Below, in pieces: positions 53,107 through 61,380 of a DNA stretch of 64,000 bases; the first letter of the stretch is position 1, and the number at the start of each line of letters is the position of its first letter. Made by a program: the position numbers and the translations under genes. The DNA comes from Acetobacter cerevisiae. GTDB taxonomy: Bacteria > Pseudomonadota > Alphaproteobacteria > Acetobacterales > Acetobacteraceae. The stretch lies in NCBI RefSeq assembly GCF_001580535.1, contig NZ_LHZA01000153.1, positions 1 through 64,000 of the forward strand, in the 5' to 3' direction. The notes beneath the pieces were generated by a model. It was not told the origin of the DNA. It made no database searches and worked only from the letters and a program-made list of their open reading frames with translations.

Positions 53107-53571
53107 ATGAGGAAGGAAACCGCGTTTCTTATCGGGTTTCTGGTGCTGACGATTGGCACGGCATCGTTAATCTGGATGGTGGCGCTGCCCAATTTCAAAC
53201 CGGTGGTGTTCCCTCAGATCGCCAGTGGTGAGATTGAGGTCGGCCCGATGCGGCACAAGCGGATGCTGAGCGCGGAAGAAGTGAAATCCGTGAATGACTG
53301 GCTGAGCGAGCATAAAAGCGGGTGGGGTCCGCTGGGCCGCACGCCGCCGTCTTCCGGCGATTCGCGCCTGATGCTGAAGGACGCCAGCGGCAAGGATGTG
53401 CTGGCTCTTACGCTCTGGACGGGTATTAGCGCTGCCGACTGGAACGATACGGTGTTTGTAGAAGCGCCGGATGGCTCCAAGGTCTATACGGAAAACTTTT
53501 CCGATAAAGCCTTCGCCCCCCTGCGGGCGCTGGTGGACCTGCACGTTTTTAAACGGTCTGCATTTCCGTAA
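53107..53571 (+). CDS. Small single-pass membrane protein of unknown function
   Basis: The predicted protein has 154 residues with one N-terminal hydrophobic helix (about 6-26, TAFLIGFLVLTIGTASLIW) and a soluble domain of about 125 residues, probably periplasmic. That domain has features such as MLSAEEVKSVNDWLSEHKS, WGPLGRTPPSS and VFVEAPDGSKVYTENFSD. No family recognised. A GGAG-like AAGGAGAGTTAGGGG lies before the start. It begins 14 nt after the aminotransferase, so it is probably co-transcribed, and a terminator follows. A link to the glycan pathway is inferred only from position. Confidence 0.8.
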   Translation: MRKETAFLIGFLVLTIGTASLIWMVALPNFKPVVFPQIASGEIEVGPMRHKRMLSAEEVKSVNDWLSEHKSGWGPLGRTPPSSGDSRLMLKDASGKDVLALTLWTGISAADWNDTVFVEAPDGSKVYTENFSDKAFAPLRALVDLHVFKRSAFP

Positions 53572-53577
53572 AACAGA

Positions 53578-53608
53578 AAGGGCGCGGGAGATAGTCTCCT
53601 GCGCCCTT
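53578..53608. terminator. Bidirectional terminator between the glycan genes and the Hsp70-like gene
   Basis: AAGGGCGCGGGAGA (53578-53591) pairs with TCTCCTGCGCCCTT (53595-53608), with one G-U pair. It is flanked by A-rich (AGAAA) and T-rich (CTTC) stretches and serves two convergent genes. Confidence 0.88.
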
Positions 53609-53654
53609 CTTCAAACACTCTGGGTTTTTCCGGCTACGGATGAGTTGGGTGGGC

Positions 53655-54941
53655 TCAGGCTGCGCGGCCTGACATCAGAGCCAGTCCTTCGGCGACGGAG
53701 ACGAATTCGCCTCCGGCATCCACGCGGTCTTTCCCAAAACGATTGATAAACAGATTGCGCACCGCAGGCACAAAGGATGTGCCGCCGGTCAGGAAGACGC
53801 GGTCAATATCGGACGCGGCAAGGTTGGCGTTTTCAAGCGCCTTGTCTACTGCGCCGCCAAACCGGGCGAGGTCCGGGGCAATCCACTCTTCAAATTCCTG
53901 CCGGGTGATGGTGCGTTCCACCTTCAGCCGCTTGTGCTCGAACTTCAGCACCGTGCTGTCAGCGGAGGAGAGTGCGCTTTTGGCAGCCCCCACGGCGCGG
54001 TAGAGCGCCTGCCCCTGCTGGTCATTCACCAGATCAAGCAGCGCGCGAAGTTTTTCCGGCTCGGCGGCTGTGCGGGTGACGTCCTCAATATCCCGCAGGG
54101 TTTGCGGCGTGCGCATCAGCGCCAGACGGTGCCAGTGGCCAAGGCTTGCGTACCATTCAATCGGCACGGGCAGAGGCTGGCCGCCCATAATCCGGTAGGT
54201 GCTGTCCCGCCCGAGCAGGGGAGCGATAACGGTATTGATAATGCGGTAATCAAACTGATCCCCCGCAATGCCGACACCGGCATGTCCCAGCGGCGTGGCG
54301 CGTCCTGTGGCGGGGTCAAACCGCAGGACGGAGAAGTCACTAGTGCCGCCGCCAAAGTCGCCCACCAGAATGGTGGTGGGTTTTTCCAGCCGCTGAGCAA
54401 AGCGCCAGCCTGCGGCTTCCGGCTCCCACGCAATACCAATCGGGCCGAAGCCTGCTGCGGTAAAGCTCTCGCGCAGGCGTTGCTCGCCCAGCGCATCATC
54501 CGCGCGGTCTCCGGCAAAATGCACAGGGCGCCCGACGGTGACCTGCACGGAGGCCGGGTCAATTTTCACGGCTTCCATCAGATGCGTCAGGAAGCGCGCA
54601 ATCAGCATTTCCAGCGTCATGCGGCGGCTGAAAATCTGTGTCTCGCGGAAGGATTTCTGCGCGAGGTAGGACTTCATGGACATGATCATGCGGCTTTCCG
54701 CAGGATCTTCCAGATAGGCATCCACCGCCGCGGCACCAATGGCCTCATGCAGCTTCAGGCGGCCGCGTTCTTCATCATGCCAGAAGCACAGCAGCGTGCG
54801 GCAGGTGTCGGATTCGCCGTGGTGGGGGAAGGTAAACCGGGCGGTTTCAGTCCGTCCGTCCGGGTGAGCCAGCACCACCACACTGTTGGTGGTGCCGAAA
54901 TCAAGACCAATTTTCAGGCTGTTGGAAGGCGTCGTCGTCAT
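53655..54941 (-). CDS. Hsp70-like ATPase (YegD-type)
   Basis: The protein has 428 residues, shorter than DnaK because it lacks most of the substrate-binding domain. The nucleotide-binding fold has GLDFGTTNSVVVLAH as phosphate-1 loop, LVGDFGGGTSDFSVL as phosphate-2 loop and VFLTGGTSFVPAVR as the adenosine motif. YegD is the best-known relative; its role is poorly known. It starts 3 nt after the dihydroorotase stop on the same strand, so they are probably co-transcribed. Confidence 0.9.
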   Translation of the reverse strand: MTTTPSNSLKIGLDFGTTNSVVVLAHPDGRTETARFTFPHHGESDTCRTLLCFWHDEERGRLKLHEAIGAAAVDAYLEDPAESRMIMSMKSYLAQKSFRETQIFSRRMTLEMLIARFLTHLMEAVKIDPASVQVTVGRPVHFAGDRADDALGEQRLRESFTAAGFGPIGIAWEPEAAGWRFAQRLEKPTTILVGDFGGGTSDFSVLRFDPATGRATPLGHAGVGIAGDQFDYRIINTVIAPLLGRDSTYRIMGGQPLPVPIEWYASLGHWHRLALMRTPQTLRDIEDVTRTAAEPEKLRALLDLVNDQQGQALYRAVGAAKSALSSADSTVLKFEHKRLKVERTITRQEFEEWIAPDLARFGGAVDKALENANLAASDIDRVFLTGGTSFVPAVRNLFINRFGKDRVDAGGEFVSVAEGLALMSGRAA

Positions 54942-54944
54942 GTT

Positions 54945-56339
54945 TCAGCGGGCAGCCTGCGGTCTGTCGGTTGCATCAAAACGCAGGGGTTCGCCAAGGG
55001 CTTTGTCCGCCAGCGTGCCTTCCCACATCACCTGATTGCCACGGATGATTGTGCCCACCGGGCGGCCCGTAACGGTCTGGCCCGCAAAGGGAGACCAGCC
55101 ACAGCGGGAGGCCATCCAGCTCTGTTCCATGGTCCAGCGGGACTTGAGGTCCACAATGGAGAAGTCAGCATCATACCCCACGGCAATGCGGCCCTTGCGT
55201 ACCAGCCCGAACAGGCGCTGCGGCCCGGCGGAGGTCATGTCCACAAGGCGGCGCAGGGTCAGGCGGTTGTTGGCCACATGGTCCAGCATCAGCGGCAGCA
55301 GGGTCTGCACGCCCGGCATGCCGGAAGGAGAGGCCGGGTAGGGTTTTTCCTTGGCGGAGAGCGCATGCGGTGCGTGGTCGGAGCCGATAATGTCGGGCAT
55401 GCCCTGGCTGACCCAGTGCCACAGGCCATCCCGATGCGCGCCGGAGCGGATGGGCGGGTTCATCTGCGCCAGCGTGCCCAGACGAGGATAAGCGTCTTCC
55501 CCGGCCAGTGTCAGATGCTGCGGCGTGAGTTCGCAGGAGGCGATGTCCCGGTGTGCGGAAATCAGTTCCAGTTCCGCCGGGGTGGTGATGTGCAGGATAT
55601 GCACACGCCGCCCGGTTTTACGGGCAAGATGCAGGGCGCGGGTGGTGGCGCGCAGGGCGGTCTCATCATCACGCCAGACGGGGTGGGAGGACGGGTCACC
55701 TTCCACGCGGTAGTCCATGCGTTCCTTCAGGCGGGTTTCATCTTCCGCATGAATGGCCACGCGGCGCATACCGGAGCGCAGAACGCGTTCCAGCATGTCA
55801 TCTTCTGAAATCAGCAGGTTGCCGGTGGAAGACCCCATGAACACTTTGATGCCTGCGGTACCCGGTAGCTTTTCCAGCTCACCGCACTCATCCGCGTTGT
55901 CCACAGTGGCACCCACATAAAAGGCGTGATCACACCACATGCGGTGCTTTGCGCGAGAGAGCTTGTAGGCCACCGCTTCCGGCGTGGACGTTGGCGGACG
56001 CGTGTTGGGCATTTCAAACACGCCGGTCACGCCACCCAGCACAGCGGCGCGGCTACCGGTTTCGAGGTCTTCGTTAGCCTCAGCACCCGGCTCACGGAAA
56101 TGGACCTGCGTATCAATCACGCCCGGCAGAATGGTCAGGCCCGTGCAGTCTATTGTGCGCCCGGCGTCAGCCTGCCCGCCAATGGCGGCAATCAGCCCGT
56201 CCCGCACATACACATCCGTCTGTACGGTGGCGTCCGGCAGCACAACGGTACCGCCTTTCAGAACCAGATCGTAAGACCCGCGGGCGTGAGCGGCAACGCT
56301 GCCCGGCGTGGGGCCAGACGGTGTGGGGGAGGATGACAT
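54945..56339 (-). CDS. pyrC: Dihydroorotase-type amidohydrolase
   Basis: The protein has 464 residues. It catalyses carbamoyl-aspartate cyclisation in pyrimidine synthesis if the family assignment holds. It has the class I DHOase layout, with DTQVHFREPG near 75, the metal-bridging Lys in GIKVFMGSSTGN, His in VAIHAEDE, HILHITTPAE and Asp in GSDHAPHALS. At the first metal motif HxH is replaced by QxH. Alphaproteobacterial relatives as I remember them share this. The start at 56339 is the first ATG. An allantoinase-like role is possible but less likely. Confidence 0.85.
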   Translation of the reverse strand: MSSSPTPSGPTPGSVAAHARGSYDLVLKGGTVVLPDATVQTDVYVRDGLIAAIGGQADAGRTIDCTGLTILPGVIDTQVHFREPGAEANEDLETGSRAAVLGGVTGVFEMPNTRPPTSTPEAVAYKLSRAKHRMWCDHAFYVGATVDNADECGELEKLPGTAGIKVFMGSSTGNLLISEDDMLERVLRSGMRRVAIHAEDETRLKERMDYRVEGDPSSHPVWRDDETALRATTRALHLARKTGRRVHILHITTPAELELISAHRDIASCELTPQHLTLAGEDAYPRLGTLAQMNPPIRSGAHRDGLWHWVSQGMPDIIGSDHAPHALSAKEKPYPASPSGMPGVQTLLPLMLDHVANNRLTLRRLVDMTSAGPQRLFGLVRKGRIAVGYDADFSIVDLKSRWTMEQSWMASRCGWSPFAGQTVTGRPVGTIIRGNQVMWEGTLADKALGEPLRFDATDRPQAAR

Positions 56340-56418
56340 GGCGTTTTTCCTGTTCTGGCGGCTGGAAAAAGAAAAGCGGGGGAAGGCAAGGGGAGGGCTG
56401 CGCCGGAGCGCAGCCGGG

Positions 56419-57816
56419 TCAGGACGCGGCTGGCGTTTCCCGCGTGCGGGTGCGCATCGTCACCAGTTCCTCAGCGGAGGTGGGGTGGATGCCGATGGTG
56501 CGGTCAAAATCCTGTTTGGTCAGACCGACGGTAACGGCGACCGCCACGCCTTGCAGCATTTCCGGGGCATCATCCCCCAGAATATGCGCGCCCACGACAA
56601 TCTGGCTGCTCTGCTGCACCACCAGCTTCATGACCGTTTTGCGCTCCTTGCGGCCACTTAGCGTGTGACGCATGGGCGTGAAGCGCGTGAAGTAGATATC
56701 CACCGCGCCATGATGTGTGGCTTCCGTTTCCGTGAGGCCAACAGACGCCATTGGCGGGGAGAAAAAGACGGCCTTGGGCGTGGTGTCGAACGACCATTCC
56801 CGCGGCGGCGTTTTGCCGAACAGGCGGTCAGCCAGATTATGGCCCTCGGCAATAGCAACGGGGGTCAGGTTGATGCGGTCCGTCACGTCCCCAATGGCAT
56901 ACACGCCGGGTTCCGTGGTCTGGCTGTTGGCATCCACCTTGATCTGCCCGAGGTCGCCCACGGCAATGCCGGTATTCTCGAGGCCAAGCTTTTCGATTTT
57001 GGGTTTTCTGCCGGTGGCGAAAAACACGCAGTCAGCTTCCAGCGTATGGCCGTTATCCAGCGTGACGGTGTAGGTCTCGCCCTCTTTGGTCACACGGCTG
57101 GAGGAGCAGCGCGGATGCTGGGTGATACCGCGCACGGTAATGGCCTCAGCCATGGCGGCGCGCATATCCTCATCAAACCCGCGCAGCGGCAGCGCCTGCC
57201 GGTAAACCAGATCGACCTGAGAGCCTAAGCCTGCAAAAATCCCGGCAAATTCCAGTCCGATATACCCACCGCCAACAATCGCCACGCGCTGCGGGCGGGT
57301 GGGCAGATGGAAAGCTTCATCAGACGTAATGGCCAGCTCTGCCCCCGGAATATCCGGGCGCAGGGGTGTGGAGCCGGTGGCGATGACAATGTTTTTTGCC
57401 GTCACGGTGCGCGGCGCTTCATGCGGGGCAAGCGGAGAGGCTTCAACGCGCACGGTATGGGCATCCACAAAGCGGGCATGGCCCGTCAGCAGGGTGATGC
57501 CTGCCTTCTCCAGCATGGAGACGTAAATGCCGTTCAGGCGGGTAATTTCTTTATCTTTGGCGGCAATCAGCATGGCCCAGTCATGGGTGCCGCGGGTGGA
57601 GGACCAGCCAAAGGCGTGGCTGTCATCCACCAGATCGCCATACTCACTGGCCTGAACCATGAGCTTTTTGGGCACGCAGCCCAGATTGACGCAGGTGCCG
57701 CCCCAGTGGCGACTTTCCACCACGGCAACGCGCGCACCATGCCCTGCGGCAATACGGGCGCAGCGCACCCCGCCGGAGCCTGCTCCGATGACAAGAAGAT
57801 CAAATTCATGCGTCAT
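56419..57816 (-). CDS. gor: Glutathione-disulfide reductase
   Basis: The protein has 465 residues. The FAD-binding N-terminus is LLVIGAGSGGVRCARIAA. The redox-active disulfide is in GGTCVNLGCVPKKLMV (Cys about 44 and 49), and the interface His-Glu pair is in IHPTSAEELV. The NADPH domain has AIVGGGYIGLEFAGI. It restores reduced glutathione using NADPH. The ferredoxin-NADP reductase gene lies 31 nt upstream on the same strand, so the two may be expressed together. Confidence 0.94.
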   Translation of the reverse strand: MTHEFDLLVIGAGSGGVRCARIAAGHGARVAVVESRHWGGTCVNLGCVPKKLMVQASEYGDLVDDSHAFGWSSTRGTHDWAMLIAAKDKEITRLNGIYVSMLEKAGITLLTGHARFVDAHTVRVEASPLAPHEAPRTVTAKNIVIATGSTPLRPDIPGAELAITSDEAFHLPTRPQRVAIVGGGYIGLEFAGIFAGLGSQVDLVYRQALPLRGFDEDMRAAMAEAITVRGITQHPRCSSSRVTKEGETYTVTLDNGHTLEADCVFFATGRKPKIEKLGLENTGIAVGDLGQIKVDANSQTTEPGVYAIGDVTDRINLTPVAIAEGHNLADRLFGKTPPREWSFDTTPKAVFFSPPMASVGLTETEATHHGAVDIYFTRFTPMRHTLSGRKERKTVMKLVVQQSSQIVVGAHILGDDAPEMLQGVAVAVTVGLTKQDFDRTIGIHPTSAEELVTMRTRTRETPAAS

Positions 57817-57847
57817 GGCGCAGGCTCCGTTTTTTAGTTCACTAACC

Positions 57848-58762
57848 TCAGCGTTCAGCGAAGGCCTTTTCCACTACGTAAGAACCGGGGTTGGACATGT
57901 TGCCTTCATCAAACCCACGGGCCTGCAGCAGGGCTTCCGTATCCGCCAGCATTTCCGGTGACCCGCAGATCATCACACGATCATGCTCGGGGTCCAGTTC
58001 CGGAATGTTCAGATCCGTGAAGATCTTGCCGGATTCGATCAGCTTGGTGATGCGGTCCGTCACGGCAAAGGCTTCACGCGTCACAGCCGGGTAGTACAGC
58101 AGCTTGCCGGAGATGTCCTCGCCCAGAAATTCGTGTTCCGGCAGTTCATGGCGGATGTGGTTGGCATAGGCCAGTTCACCGGAAATACGCACTGTGTGGC
58201 TGAGGATGACATGCTCGAACCGCTCATAGCAGTCCGGATCTTTGATCAGGCTCATGAACGGTGCCAGACCCGTGCCGGTGGACAGGAAATACAGGTTCCG
58301 GCCCGGACGCAGGTTGTCCAGCAGCAGCGTGCCGGTCGGTTTGCGGCCAATCAGAACCGTATCGCCCACTTTAACGTGGCGCAGACGGGAGGTCAGCGGG
58401 CCTTCCGGCACGGCAATGGAGAGGAACTCCATCTCATCCGCATAGTTGGGGGAGGCAATGGAGTAGGCACGCAGCAGGGGCTTGCCGTTCAGTTCAATGC
58501 CGATCATGGCGAACTGGCCGTTTTCAAACCGCAGGCCGGGGTCACGCGTGGTGGTGAAGCTGAACAGACGGTCCGTCCAGTGATGCACCGTCAGCACCTT
58601 CGCCGGATACAGGTTGCCGTATTCCTTGGTCGGGGGGGCAAGGTGCCAGACACCGTCCTGACCTTCTACCGGCAGGAGGCCTGTCGGGACTTCAGAGGCC
58701 GTCATTTTCGGCAGAATGTCGGAAAATGTTCCGGTTGAGGTTTCAGACATGGTTTCAGACAT
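57848..58762 (-). CDS. fpr: Ferredoxin-NADP reductase
   Basis: The protein has 304 residues: an N-terminal extension of about 45 residues, an FAD domain with LLRAYSIASPNYADEMEF, and an NADP domain with FLSTGTGLAPFMSLI and VMICGSPEML. The C-terminal end VEKAFAER is typical of the bacterial FPR type. The ATG at 58762 follows GGAG after 13 nt; a second ATG lies at 58750. It may pair with the 7Fe ferredoxin encoded at 42.9 kb, although no genetic link is seen. gor follows. Confidence 0.92.
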   Translation of the reverse strand: MSETMSETSTGTFSDILPKMTASEVPTGLLPVEGQDGVWHLAPPTKEYGNLYPAKVLTVHHWTDRLFSFTTTRDPGLRFENGQFAMIGIELNGKPLLRAYSIASPNYADEMEFLSIAVPEGPLTSRLRHVKVGDTVLIGRKPTGTLLLDNLRPGRNLYFLSTGTGLAPFMSLIKDPDCYERFEHVILSHTVRISGELAYANHIRHELPEHEFLGEDISGKLLYYPAVTREAFAVTDRITKLIESGKIFTDLNIPELDPEHDRVMICGSPEMLADTEALLQARGFDEGNMSNPGSYVVEKAFAER

Positions 58763-59003
58763 GGGCCGCTTATACTCCGCTTGCAGCAGATCGAGAGGAT
58801 ATGCCCCGTAGCCGGCCTGTGGTCCCGGTGCGGACTCTTGAACGGCACGGAGGCGTGCTTCTGGTCGTGGCGCGTTTCTAAGGGGCTGGAAAGCATGACG
58901 CCAGTGCAAATTCATCACGCGACGCTTTCTGGCAGTGCACAGGTGCGGTTTTATTGCCGTTTCAGCCATTGTTCCGCCCGCGCGGATGCCGCATGAATAC
59001 GCT

Positions 59004-61370
59004 ATGACATCAGAGACTTTTGCATCCCCCGCCCGTGAGGCCTTTGTGCGTGTTTCAGCCCGCACAGGCCTGAGTATCGAACCACGGGAAGAGCAGGACG
59101 TTCTGCGCCGCATTGCCCGCGCCCTGGAGCCCGGCGCGCGCGATATTGAGGATGAAACCTACCGCACCATTCTGTGCACCGCCCGGCGCAAGAAGCGTGT
59201 CTCTCGCCTTGTGGACCTCACGCGGCGCAGCGGCCGCATCTGGGTTTCCCGCGATGAAATTGAAGAAGCCGTTGGAAACATAGAAGAACCGGAAGCGGAT
59301 GACCGTGTGCTGGAACGCGCTCTGGCCCCTGTCTCCCGCGCCCGGCTGCGGTCTTACGGGGCCAACCCGCGAGCCGTGTTTGAGACAGTGCAGGCGGATC
59401 TGGTTGATGCCGGGCGCGTGCTCTCCCCGGCCCAGACCGACCTGCTGCTGATGGCCATTGCACTGGCGTTTGACCTGCCGGAGGGCGACCCGTTTCTGGA
59501 TACCGCCCGCCGGGAGGAAGCCCAGCGCCAGAAGACAGCCAGCACCATTGAGCGCACGGCACGTGAAAAGCGCGAGCAAGAAGAATCGCGCCTGCGCACG
59601 TGGGAAGAAAGTCTGGTCCCGTTTCAGGAGGTGCCGCGCCTGCTACGGTGCTCCCACAAGGAGGCGCTGCGCTGGATTGCAGAAAATCGTCTGCCGGTGG
59701 CCAGAAAGGTGCGCGAATCGGGCGATCGGGAACGCTGGGAGTTTGATCCGGCGGAACTTATTGCCCTGCGCGGCAAGCTGGGGGAGTGGCGTAATGGTGG
59801 CGCTCCGGCTGTTGCCGGGGCCGGGGGTAAAGCCCCGGACATGGGCCGCAAGGTGGCCAATTCCGTCATTGCCCGCGTGGCGGCACTTGACCGTTACGCG
59901 GCCCATTTCCGCACCGCGCGGGCACTGAACCGGCGCATCACCCTCGTCACCGGCCCGACCAACAGCGGCAAGTCCTACACGGCGCTCAATGCGCTGGCGC
60001 AGGCCGACAGTGGACTGGCGTTGGCCCCCCTCCGTCTGCTGGCGCATGAATTCCGGGAGGCACTGGCCTCTCGTGGGGTCGAAGCGTCCCTCGCAACCGG
60101 GGAAGAACGCATTCTGGTGCCCAGCAGCCGCCATCTGGCGGCCACGGTGGAGATGTGCCCGTTCTATAATCCGGTCGATGTTGCGGTAATTGATGAAGCA
60201 CAGATGCTCTTCGATACCGATCGTGGTGCAGCCTGGACAGCGGCGATCATGGGCGCTCCGGCCCGCCACCTGTATGTGCTGGGTGCACCGGACTGTATCC
60301 CCATGGTGCGGCGGATTGCCGAACTGTGCGGGGACCCGCTGGATGAAATTTCTCTGGAGCGCAAAAGCCCGCTGAAACCCGCCACGCAGCCCGTGCGGTT
60401 GCAGGATCTTCAGGCCGGTGATGCGCTGATTGCGTTCTCCCGGCGCGAGGTGCTGGACCTCCGCGCAGCCCTCATGCAGCACGGGCGGCGTGTGGCCGTG
60501 GTCTATGGAGCGCTCAGCCCGGAGGTCCGCCGGGCCGAAGCGCAGCGCTTTAACTCGGGTGCGGCCGATATCCTGATTGCGACCGACGCCATTGGCATGG
60601 GTCTGAACCTGTCCATCAAGCGCGTGGTGTTTGCGGCCCTCAAGAAGTTTGACGGCAAGCAGACGCGGGACCTTACGGTGCAGGAGGTCAAGCAGATTGG
60701 TGGCCGCGCCGGACGCTACGGCAAGCATGAAGTGGGCACTGTATCCGTGCTGGCGGGGGCGGGCAGCCCGTCCTTCATCCGTCGCCAGCTGGAGGCGGAC
60801 CCGGAAATGCCAGAAGATCTGCGGCCCTTCGTGCAGCCAGACGCGGATATCGTGAAAGCGGTTGCGGCGGAAATCGGGTCGGAAAGCCTGTATGGCGTTC
60901 TCTCCCGTATTCATCGTGCCGTGTTGCGTAAGGATGACCCCAATTACCGTCTGGCGGATATGGAGCAGGCTTTTGCCATTGCGTCCGCGCTGGAAGGGGT
61001 GGACGGACTGGATCTCACCACCCGCTGGTCCTACGCCATGTGTCCGGTGGATGACCGCGATAACGGCATCCGTCGTCTGGTTGGCTGGGCAGCGGATCAT
61101 GCCGCAGGCCGCCGCGTTCTGCCGCCGGGCACCGGGCGTTTGCCGCCGAGTGAGCGTGCCAGTCGTGAAGAGCTGGAACGCGCGGAAAAACGGCATAAAC
61201 GACTCGTGGCATGGCGCTGGCTGGCGCTGCGCTTCCCGGAATTTTACCCGGACCGGGAAGATGCGGAAGAAACCACACGGCGCCTGAATGAGTGGATTGA
61301 AAACGTGTTGCGGCAGCAGAGCCGCACACGCAGTTCCTCACCGGGCAGCAGCCCCCGCAGGCGGGGTTAA
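59004..61370 (+). CDS. SUV3-like helicase with N-terminal excisionase-like helix-turn-helix
   Basis: The protein is about 788 residues long. It has an SF2 helicase core with the P-loop in VTGPTNSGKSYTALNAL (about 316-323), VIDEAQMLFD, ATDAIGMGLNLSIK and QIGGRAGRYG. The first 200 residues are helical and charged. Then a stretch near 205-255, with EVPRLLRCSHKEALRWIAEN followed by RLPVARKV and WEFDPAEL, looks like an excisionase/MerR-type helix-turn-helix. It is a paralogue, and not a copy, of the helicase at 43.4-46.0 kb. The start at 59004 or 58986 is open. RNA or DNA substrates are unknown. Confidence 0.87.
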   Translation: MTSETFASPAREAFVRVSARTGLSIEPREEQDVLRRIARALEPGARDIEDETYRTILCTARRKKRVSRLVDLTRRSGRIWVSRDEIEEAVGNIEEPEADDRVLERALAPVSRARLRSYGANPRAVFETVQADLVDAGRVLSPAQTDLLLMAIALAFDLPEGDPFLDTARREEAQRQKTASTIERTAREKREQEESRLRTWEESLVPFQEVPRLLRCSHKEALRWIAENRLPVARKVRESGDRERWEFDPAELIALRGKLGEWRNGGAPAVAGAGGKAPDMGRKVANSVIARVAALDRYAAHFRTARALNRRITLVTGPTNSGKSYTALNALAQADSGLALAPLRLLAHEFREALASRGVEASLATGEERILVPSSRHLAATVEMCPFYNPVDVAVIDEAQMLFDTDRGAAWTAAIMGAPARHLYVLGAPDCIPMVRRIAELCGDPLDEISLERKSPLKPATQPVRLQDLQAGDALIAFSRREVLDLRAALMQHGRRVAVVYGALSPEVRRAEAQRFNSGAADILIATDAIGMGLNLSIKRVVFAALKKFDGKQTRDLTVQEVKQIGGRAGRYGKHEVGTVSVLAGAGSPSFIRRQLEADPEMPEDLRPFVQPDADIVKAVAAEIGSESLYGVLSRIHRAVLRKDDPNYRLADMEQAFAIASALEGVDGLDLTTRWSYAMCPVDDRDNGIRRLVGWAADHAAGRRVLPPGTGRLPPSERASREELERAEKRHKRLVAWRWLALRFPEFYPDREDAEETTRRLNEWIENVLRQQSRTRSSSPGSSPRRRG

Positions 61371-61380
61371 GGCCGGGACG

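Noticed and set aside
59643-61196. 517-codon open frame on the minus strand opposite the second helicase
   Set aside because: Shadow of the helicase gene; no domain and no ribosome site.
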